A DNA stretch of 64,000 nucleotides from positions 24,280,759-24,344,758 of the forward strand of contig NC_044012.1 in NCBI RefSeq assembly GCF_900496995.4. Direction: 5' to 3'. The notes under the pieces are model-generated. The model had not been told where the DNA came from. It worked only from the letters and a program-made list of their open reading frames with translations, and searched no databases. The DNA is from Aquila chrysaetos chrysaetos. Its lineage: Eukaryota > Chordata > Aves > Accipitriformes > Accipitridae. This document shows, piece by piece, positions 45,967 to 57,599 of this stretch (its first letter is position 1; every line of letters starts with the position of its first letter). Made by a program: the position numbers and the translations under genes.

Positions 45967-48900
45967 TTGCATAAACCCAAGGCAGACGCTATCCTTTGAT
46001 TATTTAGTACCAACCACCCTGGAACTACATTGCATTTTTTCATTCCAGAGAGAAAAAAAAAAAAAAAGGCAATTTGACATTGTGCTGCCTAAACACAAGA
46101 AAACATTCAGCAGAAAGAGACTTTATGGGGGGGGAAGTACTGAGTCCCGGGGGGCAGTTCCTTATAGCTGCACCACCCAAAACCACAAACAGCTGTTAAA
46201 TTTATTTTCAAGCAGGGGATTCCAGCGGCCGCTACTTGGAAGAGATCCCCGCTTCCCCTCGCCTTTGGCTCTCCTCCCATCTTAAACCCACAGGATCGGA
46301 AGGCTAGAGCACTTTGCTAAGCACGTACATTAAAAAAAACCTCTAAAATCCTTTGATTTTCATCAAGGAACGGCCCCATCATGTAGGGAACAGGAAAGAT
46401 CTCCCAGGAAAAGATGAGGAGCTGCCTGTACCCTGGCTAGCTGATCACGCCGTGGTTTTGCCATACTGGGGCAGAAGCAACATGTCCCCAAAGACCCCTG
46501 CCCACCCTCAGCACAAACACACACCACATCACACCTGCTCAGGAGACTTTCCACAGGCTCCAGGATCATTAAAATAATTTAAGGTGAACAGGAAAAACAA
46601 GCTTTTGGTGCCTACAAAGCTCTGCAGTTAATCAGTCTGAGCCTTACTCAAATATCTGACTTAACCCATGCAGACGCTGGGGATTTTTGCCACTGAAGTT
46701 CAGGTCACTATCACAAAACCCCAGCTCCTCACAGCACATTCCTGCCTGGATGGGCACAGAAGTCACAAAAACCAACTTCAAGTTGAAATTTGGCTTTGAG
46801 GTGAATTTTCCGGAGCAGCCCTATCCCAGCCTCCTCTGCCCGGCGTGCTGCAAACAGATGCAAGGGAGACACCTAGTCGCCTTTTCACTGCAGACCAGAC
46901 CTGATCCTGCTCAACTCGGCAAGGACCGGCGGCGGCAGAGCTGGATGAACGGCACTGCAGAGCCTCGGCAGACGCGTGAAGCCCGAGGCAGAACCAGAAC
47001 CCAAACACCAACTTTCCCAATGCCCTCAATTACCAAAGAGAAGGAAACGCAAACAGAAACAAACAGCTGAACGCTTTGGTTTCACCACCCCAGCAGCAGT
47101 TAACCGGGAGATTTCTTCCTCTCCTCTCCAGACACCTTCAACCTGAAACTGCCTGTGCAAAAACCAATTAAGTCTCAAGTCGTTCTGGCTGCCCGACTCA
47201 CCCCAGCTCTCCTCCTGACAGCTCCTGCGGTCACTGTCAGGCCAAACACGCATTTCTTCTCCTCTCCTTCCTTGGGAAAGAGCTCAGCCACCCCGCAGCT
47301 CACTGCACACACACAGCGAGCAGAGGGTACAGATCCCATCCGTCAGGACAGCAGTCCTGGCCCCAAACCTCTGCCTGCAGCCAGTTCCTCTCCCAGGAGC
47401 CTGGGACTGTGCTGGACGGGCCACAAGCTCAGGAGCCACTCGGCTGCTGGGGTTTTTTTGTGGGACCAAATACCCAGCCAGAGAGTCTAAAAAATCTTCC
47501 CGATTCCCAGGTCGGCAGACAGATAGGACACTGCCCACGGTGCAGCCACTCCGATGCCTGTCCCATCACACTCGTCATCCCAAGGTATCACACCCGCAGG
47601 ACAGGTAACCTCAGCTGGCAAACTCGCTACAGGACAAGATGGATTAATGAGAAAAGTGGGGATATAAAGGGTTCTGCTGCACATAGGATGAACCGATCAA
47701 AGGGAGCTGAGGAAAAATAAGATTAATCCATAATCGTCCTCTTTGGAAGGGCTTTTTTTTTGACCTCCCCCCTGCAGCACTTTGTGTCAACCTTGGTGAG
47801 GGGACAGTGGGTCTGAGCCAGTACAATAACGTCTGTAGGGCAGAAAAAGATCCTAAACCCACCACTAACGACAAGAAACCCACTAGTCCCAGCCCAGGAA
47901 AATATGCTTGATTTCACTTGCAGAAGACCAGCATGCACAGCCATCCCCAGACACCCCACAGCAGGGAAGGCCAGAGGAGGAAGAAGCATTCAGCCACGCT
48001 GCGTCACTGGACAGAGTATTTGTAACCCCACGAGAACGAGCCAGATGCAAAAATAGTTCTGCTAGCAGCTGTTTCGGGGCAGGATTGGGGTTTTGGGGGG
48101 CTTTTTTTTTTTTTGGTGCATGGGTTTAGTTGGGGGAGGGGGAGTTTTATTTTTAAGTGCAGGAAGTGCGTCTCACTTCAATTCATCGCCCTGTCTAATT
48201 CCTGCCACCTCAACTAAAACCCCAATCTAATTTCTGCCACTGCATGGCAACTACAGCCTTGATTTCTAATGCTGCTAATGCCTGCTCTGACTGGCACCAG
48301 CAAAGGGACCCCACAGAAACAAACCCCTCCCATTACTACTGGAGTGCTGAGATGGAGCATCACCACCAGCCAGGGAACAGTGCCTGAGCCGCTGCACGCC
48401 GACAGGGGGAAAGAGCAAAATCCTAAATAACACCCCAAAGCTGGAAATTCCCAGCAGCGCTGGAGCTGCTCTCCCTGATGCCGGCGCGTAATCACATGCG
48501 ACGCTCAAGCCATGGAAACGGGAGCGCGGGCAGGGGATGCGCCGCCACCGACGTCAGCCAGGCAGCGCCCGCCAGGTCCGCTCTGGAGTCCTGGATGGCA
48601 CCCAGCAGCTCATCAGGAAGGCACCATGCAGCCAGCTTTACCAATCTTGCCCTTTCCATCAGCTAAAGGACACCTGATCAGGGTTCACCTGCAGCCACAT
48701 TTCCCAAACTTTTCCAAGTCAGGACAATTAGCCCAACCGCAGAGTTCTGAACACAGGCAGGCATCATCTGACCTGAGATATAAATCTCGGCAGGCAGTGA
48801 GGCCAGACTCTGACTGCAGAGGACTGTGCCTCTCCCGATCCATCCCGACAGCACAAGGCTCATGCGAGCAGCTCCTTAAACGAGAGGAGGGATGGGCGAA

Positions 48901-49785
48901 TCCTTAGTACATTAGAAAAAAAACCCAAACAAACATACAGGAACACCCACCTTAGCGAGAAGCTCTTCTGGTCTTGCTTAAATCCACAATTCAAACAGCA
49001 GCCAAGTGAGAGTGTTTTTAAGAAGTCTTCTATCCCCTTTTCTCCTTGACTTTTTAAATAAACTACCCAACAAAACCGCAGAAGCTCCGACAGAGAGTTT
49101 CACGTATGGCTCTTGTAGCGGGGAAGCCAAACTTCCAGCGTCAGGTATCGGTGGTCAGTGTTAAAGCTGGTCAACTTGTCAGAAGCCACCCAATTTTTTT
49201 TTCCCCTAAAACCTTCTTTTTTTCCTACTTAATAATTTAATGACATGGGGATGAGGAAAAGGAAAGTCCGGAACTCACTCTGCGCTCTCTAGGTCATTTT
49301 GTTTTTTTAAAGACACCACTCCTGAAGAATGAACTCCCTTGTTCCCTTCTTATCAGCAGGGCTGAACGCCGCCCTCGCAAACCCAGGCGACGGACAGGGT
49401 GCTCAGAATACCTTAAACCTCGATTTGCTTTCTTAGCATAGCAACTTCTCCAGAAACTGGATCAGGTTAAATGATAAACCTTAACAAAAGAGCTGAGAAA
49501 AGGTCATCTGAACTGGGTTACTCTTTTAAGATTCAGCCCATTCCTTCTCCTTTGCCTTTACTTGCAATTAGAGTGCTTGTCTCCTCCCCACCAGCTCCTT
49601 AAGACCAGCTTATCTCCCAGGAGAGAGCCTGCCCAGAGAGCTGGGCCCAGCGCTCGGCTGCTCCGTCCAAACCTCTACAGCCGTGCTGCCCTACGCTTGT
49701 GTTAAAGAATAAAACCCCTGACTCCCACAGAAGCTAAGCTCAAAGCTCCCAGAAATACAGCGCTAAATCACCAACACAAGGTTAC
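45967..49785. other. DEDD 5' intron, distal part: no gene recognised
   Basis: AT-richer unique sequence with short A and T runs. A GT donor-like site on the minus strand at about 48951 (CTAAG then GTGGGT) might end an alternative 5' UTR exon. No coding or structural RNA sequence recognised. Confidence 0.4.
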
Positions 49786-50500
49786 CTGAGGGCGGCTAAG
49801 GCTTCGCTCCGCCGCTCACCCCTGACCCCTGCTCAGTTCTTCCCTCCCCGTTACCGGCACATGCTGCAGCCCGGCTCCAGCCTCCTCCCGCACCTGGGGA
49901 GCGCCCGGCTTTTTAAAGCCTCTGGAACCAAAGTCCGGCCACCGCGCTCGGGGACGGCCTTGTCCCCCCTCGCAAGGTCCCGGGAACGGCAGGGGCGGGG
50001 AGGGCAGCGAGGGGCCACCGGCCCGAGGCGGGGGGGATGGTTCTCCGCGGGCTACCGAGGAGAGCGGCTCGGCCCCGCGGCCACGGCACTGCGGGCCCCC
50101 CTAGGCCCCCATCCCCCGGGCACCCGAGGCCTCTCCTGCGCTGCCCCTGCCCGGTACCGGGCCGCGCTGGCAGAGGGGGGAGGCGGCTTGGGCCCGGGCC
50201 CGTCCCCTCACCCACAGGGACCGCCGAGGCCTCCCTTACGCCGCCCCCGCCATGCCCGCCGGCTCAGCTCCCGCTCCGCTGTGCGGGCCCCGCTGGCGCT
50301 GCGGGGCTGTCCGGGCTGAGGGCGCCGCGGCCTCCCCGTCACAGCCGCCCCAGCCTCGGCGCCGCCATGTTGGCTCCGTCCGCTCCGCTCCCCGCTCGCA
50401 GGCGGCCGCCGCGGCTCCGGAGTGACGCAACATCCGGGACAGCGGCCCCGCCCACATCCGGGCCACACTCACCTCTCCACCTTCACTCCTATTGGGAAAG
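49786..50500 (-). promoter_or_regulatory. DEDD promoter, CpG island and candidate 5' UTR exon
   Basis: CpG-rich from about 49850. On the minus strand, GCCGCCCTCAG is followed by GTAACC at 49785-49780, a good donor for a non-coding first exon that would join the acceptor at 42274. GCCGCCATGTTGG at 50361 and CCGCCATCTTG-type sites at 50604, 50664 and 50755 are YY1-like elements. Exon limits are inferred. Confidence 0.55.
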
Positions 50501-51780
50501 CCAGGGAGCGCGGCGCCCTCTTGGATAAGGGCAGGAGGGTGGGTCCATCCGGGTCACCGGCCGCCGGCTTCAGGGCCCTTCAGGAGCATTGGCGAGCGGC
50601 CGCTATGTTGGGTGAGGGCAAGCTGGCAAGGCCGCCACGCCCTTGGGGCACGTGGGGACTTAGCCGCCATCTCGGGAGAGGGCAGGCGGGGTCCGCCCGG
50701 CGCGGCTTCGCGCCCATTGCGGCTTCGCGCCCATTGTGGGGCACGAGGGGGTGCCGCCATCTTGACTGAGGGCAGAGTGACAGGAGGGGGGTGTTCTCTG
50801 GGGTTGGGGGATTCCTTGGGGTCTTCCTGGGGACTGAGGGGGGTCTTTGAGGTGGGGGGGTGCCCCTAGGGATTGGGGGGGGCTGTGAGGAAGGGGAGGC
50901 CCTTGGGGTGGGGTTGGCTGGGGGGGGGGAGGAGGACAGTGGGCCCTGGGGACAAGGGGGTCCCTTGGGGGCTGGGGGGGCCGAGGGGGGGGATCCCTGG
51001 GGATTGAGAGGACCTGGGGGGATTGGGGGTGGTCCCCTCTGGAGGGAGGGGGTCCTTGGGGGCCCCCTGGGGACAACGGGGGGGTCTGGCGGGGGGGCTG
51101 TCCCTCCCCAGGAAAAGGCACCCCGGGGCCAGGCTCGCCTTTCTCCCCGTCTCCGGCAGATGGTGCCAGGTAGGCAGGGCCCGCACCCACGGCGGGGAGG
51201 AGGGGGAGGGCAGGCAGGGCCGGGGAGAGGCCCATGGATGCCCCCCCCCTCCACCTTTGCACCTTTTCGGGGTGGGGAAACTGAGGCAGGGGCGGGCCCG
51301 TCCCGGTGACCCCCTGGCTGGGGGGGGGGGGGGTGTCAGCCTGCCGGGGCCCTCAGCACCCAAGGGGGGGGGGGTCCCGGCCCGCCCCCCCCGCGGGACC
51401 CGAGTCCTCGGGACGCGAAGGCAAACGGCACCCCGGGGTGCTGCGGGGGCGGCGCGCGCGGCCGGGCGCCCCGCCAGGCGCTGGGTGCTGCCCCGGGGTC
51501 CCCACGCCTCGGCACCTAATTAGTCGTAAATTAGCCTGCACGCGCCGGGGTGGCGGCCCCGCCGGCGGCGATGACGATGGGGGGGGGGTGATGATGGGGG
51601 GGGTCCCCGGTGTCTGGGGGCGGCCCGGGGGGGTGCAGCGGGCGGAGGGAAGGGGTTAAGGCGGAGCGCGGCCGGGCGGGGAGCGGGTGACTCAGCGGGG
51701 CCGCCCCGGCCCCCCCCCCCCCCCCCCCGGTGCCCCCCCGGCCCGCCCCCGCCGTGCCTATCCCGGGCGGCGCCGCGTCC
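50500..51780. other. Junction region between DEDD and S100A10
   Basis: GC-rich sequence with long G runs and CTTGGGGGTCCTTGGGG-type low-complexity stretches (50800-51100); no coding exon recognised. A TGACTCA AP-1 site lies at 51688-51694, just upstream of the likely S100A10 first exon. This interval contains the point where synteny changes from human 1q23.3 to 1q21.3. Confidence 0.5.
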
Positions 51781-51820
51781 CGCCACTGCCCGCTCCGCGC
51801 CGCGCCGCTCCGCACCGCCC
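51775..51820 (+). other. S100A10: Candidate non-coding first exon of S100A10
   Basis: A CGCGCCGCGCC-rich segment ends at a strong GTGAGT donor (51821) about 1.25 kb upstream of the coding exon. This agrees with the known S100 layout of an untranslated first exon. The 5' end is not visible; the assignment is inference. Confidence 0.45.
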
Positions 51821-53078
51821 GTGAGTACCGAGGGGGTGGGGGGGCGACCCTCCACCCCCTGTTGGGGGCCGAGGCTGCATCCTACTCGGGGGACCCCATC
51901 CCTGCACCCCGCTTGGGGGAGGGGGGCGGGAAATCGCCACCCTGCTTGGGGGGGACTCAATCCTGCACCCCTCATTTAGAGGGGGGATTTCCCCCCCCCC
52001 GGGCAGGCACCCCGGCGGCAGGGGAGCCCCAGTCCTGCCCCCCCTGCTAGAGGGGGACCCCAATCCTGCCCCTCCCGGTAGGGGTGGACCCTATCCTGCC
52101 CCCCCCCGGGACCTCTGGGCATTGCCCCCTCCGTATTAAAGGGGGATCCCGAAGACGGGCCAGGGTCCCCCCAGGGCCACCCCACCCTGACCACCCCCCA
52201 GAAAATCGGGGTGTGCCCATGGAGGGGCATACACCCCCCCCCCCAAGAGATGCCCCTACACCCTGGGGGGCTGCATCCCGCTTGGGTGGGGCAAAGCCCG
52301 AGCTGGGGGGGGCCAGGGCAGGGCTGACCAGGGGAGCCCTGGTACTGAGGAGGGGTGGTCCAGCCCCCCCTTCCCCGGGGGCCCCCCCAAGTTTTTGGAG
52401 GCAAAGCCGCGGGCTGGGCCAGTTCCTGTTTCAGTGGCAGGCACCCACGCTGGGGTGTGGCACCGGTGCCCCCAACCCCGTCCCCACCCGGGGGGGGGCA
52501 CACGGAGGTTGGGGGGGGGGGGGAGAATCATGGCGTTGGGGGGGTAGGGTGGGGGGCAGCGGACCCATGGGGCAGGGTGTCCCCGTGCTGCCGTCACCCC
52601 ACATCTCTGCCAGGCCCGGGCATCCCTTCCCAAAATGATGGGTGGGGTGGTGGTGTCATCCCTTGGGGGGGGGGGGTGCTTTGGGGTTGCCCCCCCCCCC
52701 CGTGACCCCTCAAAGATGGGGAAACTGAGGCAGGGTGCACCCCACCCAGGGAGGAGACTGGGGGCTTTGCGCAATACCCCCCCATGGCTCGTTGGGGTTC
52801 CCCAGGGTGCCCCCGTAGCCCGGGGGGGGGGGGGGAACGACACGGGACACACCCACAGGACGTGTGTGCGTGTGCGTGTGTGTGTGTGTCCCCTCCCCGG
52901 CCACACCCCGCGGCCGCAGCCGGAGCTGAGTCATTCCCAGCGGCTGGAAAACTGCTCACACGTGTGATGAGCGGTGCCAGCCTCAGCCTGCAGCCTGCCA
53001 GCAGGGCGTGGGGGGTGGGGGTGGTGTGGGCACATGGCTGAGTATGCGCCCCCCCCCCCAGCCCCCCAGCCCTCCACC

Positions 53079-53586
53079 ATGCCATCCCAGATGGAGCACG
53101 CCATGGAGACCCTCATGTTCACCTTCCACAAGTACGCGGGGGACAAGAACCACCTCAGCAAGGAGGACCTGCGGGTGCTGATGGAGAAGGAGTTCCCCGG
53201 CTTCTTGGAGGTGGGGGGGCAGGATCGGGCCCCAGGGGGGAACCCATAGCACCCCGGGATCCGACCCTATAGCACCCTGCCAGGATGGGACCTCCACAAC
53301 CCCCTGCCAGGAACAGACCCCACTGCGCGGGGGCTCGGGGGAGCCTGTTGGGTGGGCGCAGCCCCGATGCCGGGGTGACGGGCCCTGACCCCCATCCCTG
53401 CCCCCCCTTTCCCCTCCCCCCCAGAACCAGCGGGACCCGATGGCCCTGGACAAGATCATGAAGGACCTGGACCAGTGCCGGGACGGCAAGGTGGGCTTCC
53501 AGGGCTTCTTCTCGCTGGTGGCTGGGCTCACCATTGCCTGCAACGACTACTTCGTGCTGCACATGAAGCAGAAGGGCAGGAAGTGA
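53079..53586 (+). CDS. S100A10: S100A10 (p11), annexin A2 light chain
   Basis: S100A10 forms a heterotetramer with annexin A2 at the plasma membrane and does not need calcium. Coding exons 53079-53210 and 53425-53586 give 97 residues, equal to human. The sequence MPSQMEHAMETLMFTFHKYA is nearly identical to human. The first EF-hand loop is the shortened S100A10 form (GDKNHLSKED), and the second has lost calcium-binding acidic residues (DQCRDGKVGFQG), as in the family. The C-terminus ACNDYFVLHMKQKGRK contains the cysteine and hydrophobic residues that contact annexin A2. The poly-pyrimidine acceptor (C run plus AG at 53060) and start context support the ATG. An AGTAAA at 53760 is the likely variant poly(A) signal. 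A TGAGTCA site lies at 52927 in the intron. It is followed on the same strand by the THEM4-like gene, as in human. Confidence 0.97.
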
Positions 53587-54039
53587 GAGCAGCACCCATG
53601 GGTGCTGCCCTGATGCCCCTGGGTGCTGCCCCCCCCATGGGTGCTGCCCCCCACCCCTGGGCGCTGCTCCCATGCCCATGGGTGCTGCCCCCCCCACCTC
53701 TGGGCGCTGCCCCGACACCCATGGGTGCTGCCCTGCTGCCCCCTGCTGCCCCCTGCCTCAGTAAAGGTGTTTTGTACTACGCTGGAGCTGCCTTGTTTCT
53801 TGGGATCCCCCCCAGGGTCACCATCGCCCTGAGGTTCCCGTCCCTCCAGGGTCCCTGTCCCCTGCCAGCCCCACCTGTGGGGTGACCCTGGCTGGGGGGG
53901 GGTAGTGGAGCACAGGCCCCCCCGGGTGCTGGAGCTGGCAGGTGAGGTGGGGTCCCTCAACAAGGCGGGGGTAGGGGGAGTGTGGGGCCATAGGAGGGCT
54001 GGGGGTACAGGGCTGGGGGGGGGGGGGGTGTTCAGAGGT

Positions 54040-55290
54040 CCTGGGGGGGCTGTATAGGGAGTGCGTAGGGCTTCTATAGGGGCTGCCCAGGGCTCTACAG
54101 GGGGTCTACAGCAGCCACAGAGGGCTGTATAGGGGTGCATAGGAATCTAAAGGGGCCGTATGGGGTCTATAGGGGCTGCACAGGGGTGTAGAGGGAGTCT
54201 ATAGGGCCCATACAGGGGTATATGTGAGCATATAGGTGACCTGTAAGTGCTGCGGAGGTTTGTATGGGGCTGTACAGGCACCTAAAGGAGCCATACAGGG
54301 TGGTTTGGAGCTGTATAAGGCCTGCAGAGGGCTGTATAGGCACGTACAGATGTCTGTAAGGCCTGCACAGGCCTATATAGGTATGTATAAGGTGGCTATA
54401 GTGCCCCAGAGAGCTGCATGGGGGTATCTAAGGGCTGTACAGTGCTGTATAGGGGTGTATAGGGGCTGTATGGGGGTCCGCAGGAGCTGTATGGGTCTGT
54501 GTAGGGGTTTATGGGTGTCCAGAGGGGCTGTAGGGGACTGTATGGGGTGGTATAGGGGGTCTGTAGGGGCTGTAAGGGACTGTGTAGGGTCCACAAGAGC
54601 TGTACGGGGGTCCATGGGGTGGTGGGGGGGGGGTCTGTAGGGGCTATATAGGGCTGTATGAGGCTGCCTAGTGGTATGTAGGGGATGCATGGGGCTGTAT
54701 AGGGGTGTACGGGGCTGGATGGGGTGGCATAGGGGTGTGTAGGTGGTCTGTAGGGACTGTGTGGGGCTGCAGAGGGGTGTTTAGGCACTGCACAGGGCTG
54801 TATAGAGCTGTATGGGGTGCTTTAGGGGTCTGTAGGTGTCTACAGGGGGTCCATAGGGGCTGTATAGGGCTGTATGGGGGTCCCAGGGGGCTCTATAGGG
54901 CTGTATGGGGTGGTATAGAGGTATATAGGGGGTCTGTAGGGATTGTATGGGGTTGCAGAGGGGCATATAGAGCTGTATGGGGTCTGTAGGGGCTGTATGG
55001 GGTGCTTTAGGGGGCTATAGGTGGCTACAGGGGGTACATAGGGGCTGTATGGGGCAGTATAGAGCTGTACGGGGGTCCCAGGAGGCTCTATAGGGCTGTA
55101 TGTGGTGGTATGGGGGCATATAGGGGGTCTATAGGGACTGTGTGCGGCTGCAGAGGGTCATATAGGCACTGCAGAGGGGTGTATAGAGCTGTACGGGTCT
55201 GTATGGGGTGCTTTAGGGGTCTGTAGGTGCCTACAAGGGGTCCGTAGGGGCTGTATAGGGCTGTACGGGACTCCCGGGGGCTGTATGGGG
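54040..55290. repeat. GGGGCTGTATAGGGGTGTAT minisatellite between S100A10 and the THEM4-like gene
   Basis: About 1.25 kb built from 10-20 base units (GGGCTGTATGGGG, GGGTCTGTAGGGG). In the right half, a higher-order block of about 160-250 bases containing GTGCTTTAGGGG recurs three times. Nothing coding is seen in it. Confidence 0.85.
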
Positions 55291-55659
55291 TGGTGGAGGA
55301 CCCGGGGGGTCCCTCGGGGCGGTGCAGGGCTCTAGAGGGGCCTATGGCGGTCTATAGGGGTCCCTCGGGGTGGGGCGGAGCTCCTACGGAAGCTGAGGAG
55401 GCCCCGCCCCGCCGGTGACCCGATGGGCGTGGCCCGCTCTCCCCTCTCGGCCAGCGGTCGCCGCGTCCGCGGCCTGGTGCGGGGGGCGCGCGGGGCCGCC
55501 GGGGGTCACGAGGTCAGGGGTCACGTGAGCGGGGGTCAGGGGTCACGGGGCGGTGGGTGGCAGGGGCCGGGCAGCTGGGACAGGGACCGGACTGACCTCT
55601 GACCACTGACCTGCCTGTCCTTGGCCCCACTGGGGTCCTGGGGGCGGGGAGGGGCTACC

Positions 55660-55845
55660 GGGAGTGACGTCACTGCCCCTGCCCTCGGCTGGGAGTGACA
55701 TCACCGCTGGCAGTGACATCACTGCCGGCTTACAGTGTGGCAGCACCATTGGGGCCGCTGATGACGTGTGACATTGCGCGGCAGCAGCAACCAGGCGTGA
55801 CATCACCCCCAGTGATCCCACTGACTGGGTGTGACATCACAGCCC
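55660..55845. promoter_or_regulatory. Cluster of CRE/ATF-like sites upstream of the THEM4-like gene
   Basis: A full palindromic CRE, TGACGTCA, lies at 55665-55672. TGACATCA copies are at 55696, 55714, 55798 and 55832, and TGACGTGT is at 55762. The six fall within about 175 bases, directly upstream of the first coding sequence of the thioesterase gene. Function is inference. Confidence 0.6.
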
Positions 55846-55964
55846 GGAGCCATGTGAGGCAGCGGCGGGGCGGCGAGGCGGGAGCTGGCTGCTGACGTCT
55901 GTCCCCGTCCCCCCGCCCGTCCCTGCCTGCGTCCCCCCTGCCGCGGGGCCGGAGCCCCCCCCGG

Positions 55965-56933
55965 GACTACGCGGTGCCTAACAGTGGCTGGAGCAACGCT
56001 ATGCAGCAGCAGTACCGGCACCTCCTCGCCATGGCTGCCACCGGGGCCTGGGCACGGCTCTCCTCCTACTGCAGCACCCACCAACACCTCCCGGGTGGGT
56101 GCTTGCCCGGAAAGTGTGTGCACTGAGGGGGGGGGGGTGTCCCCTGTGTCCCCCATCCCCCCCCCCGACCCAGCTCCCGTCCCCGCAGAGGTACCGGCGA
56201 TGCCGGGGGACACACCGCTCTTCCTCCGCGCCATCAAGGGTGCTGGCGTCAGCTTTGAGTACACCATGTTTCTCAACGCCACTGAGCGCCGCCTGCTCTG
56301 CCTCTTCCAGCCCGGCCTCTACCTGGAGGGACGCCCCGGGTAAGCGTCACCGTCGCCGCCGCATGTCCCCCCGCCTCGCCTCGGCTCTCACCGTGTCTCT
56401 CATCCGTCCCCCGCCGCCACCAGCCTGACCCACAGTGGTGCCATCGCCGCCATCATCGACGGCACGCTGGGGACCTGCGCCCTGGCGGTGGCCGGGAAGG
56501 TGATGACGGCCAACCTCAGCATCGACTACCTGGCATGAGTGTCACCGGGGATGGGGACGGGGGGTGTTCCCAAGGAGGGGGGAACACACGCACACGACGG
56601 GGGACCTGAGATGCGGTGTTGTCATCCTCTCCCCAGCCCCATCCCGCTGGGCGCTGTGGTGCTGCTGGACGGCCGTGCCGAGCGGCTGGAGGGGTGCAAG
56701 TTTTTCCTCTCCTGCCACGTCCAGAGCGCCGAGGGGGACACGCTGCATGCCCGGGCCACCGGTGAGGACAGGGACACCCCTGGGGACCTCCTGGGGGTGG
56801 GTGAGAAAGGGGGTGGGGGGAGGACAGGGGGGGTCCCATCCAGCCTGTGTCCTCCCCACCTTCTCCTCCAGGTCTCTTCATCCAGCTGGACCCCACTGAG
56901 CACCGGATGCGGGAGGAGGACGGTGGCCGGTAG
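55965..56933 (+). CDS. THEM4: THEM4-like acyl-CoA thioesterase (5' end unresolved; one non-GT donor)
   Basis: Hotdog-fold thioesterase of the THEM4/THEM5 family, which hydrolyses long-chain acyl-CoA in mitochondria. Exons are about 55965-56094, 56189-56339, 56424-56534, 56637-56761 and 56872-56933. The first gives DYAVPNSGWSNAMQQQYRHL, aligning with human DCSVPNPSWNK. Others give VSFEYTMFLN, LFQPGLYLEGRPG, HSGAIAAIIDGTLG (active-site loop; human HGGAIATMID), VMTANLSIDYL, PIPLGAVVLLDG and LFIQLDP. The first Met in frame is at 56001, but homology extends upstream, so the true start and any mitochondrial presequence are unresolved near a C8 run (55955-55962). After exon 56424-56534 the intron begins ATGAGT instead of GTGAGT. 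Gene order fits THEM4; THEM5 is the alternative. Confidence 0.85.
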
Positions 56934-57590
56934 CCGTCCCCGGTCATCCCATGTGTGTGTTCCCACCGTGTCCCCCCCCGTGTCCCCCCCCACCCTCAGT
57001 TTCCCCAGGTGGGGCTGGGGGGGGCCACAAGGACCAGCACCAGCACCACTGCAAATCACCCCTGGTGTCCCCGGTGTTTCTGTGGGCTTCAGCCGTGTCC
57101 CCGGGGGTCATGGGTAGGACCCCACGGCCAGGATGGTCCCCCGTGGGGGAGGGGGGGTAGGGACCCCTTTGGGACCCCCCTGCACACGTGTTCCCCCGCT
57201 GCTGCTACCTCGGGGTCCCCCTGCCGCGCTGCCCACGGGTGGGGGGACACCCCCCCGACCCCGTGGGGTCCCCGTGACACGGCGGGGGCCGAGGGTGGGC
57301 TCGGCCACGGGACGCCCCCTCCGGCAAGGGGAGGGCGGGGCCGGGGGCGGGGTCAGGCACGGGGTGATGGGCGGGGGGCTGATCGGGTGGGCGGGGCTGC
57401 GGCAGCAAAAGAGGTGGGCGGGGGCTCGCGGTGGTGTGGGCGGGGTCACAAGAGGTGGGCGGGGCCGGGAGGGGTTGGTGGGCGGGGCAGGGCGCCCCCC
57501 CCCCTCCCCTCCCCGGGGCTGACGGGGGTGGGACGCCGGGGTCCCCAGAGCTGCGGCCTCGGCTTCCTCCGCGAGCCGGCAGCGCCTGAG
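56934..57590. other. Intergenic, GC-rich, nothing recognised
   Basis: THEM4-like 3' region followed by GGGCGGGG-type runs (57320-57490). No AATAAA is seen near the stop codon. Confidence 0.4.
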
Positions 57591-57599
57591 CCCCCATGG

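Noticed and set aside
55850-55858. ATG at 55852 as the THEM4-like start
   Set aside because: It is followed at once by TGA and is not in the frame of the conserved exon.
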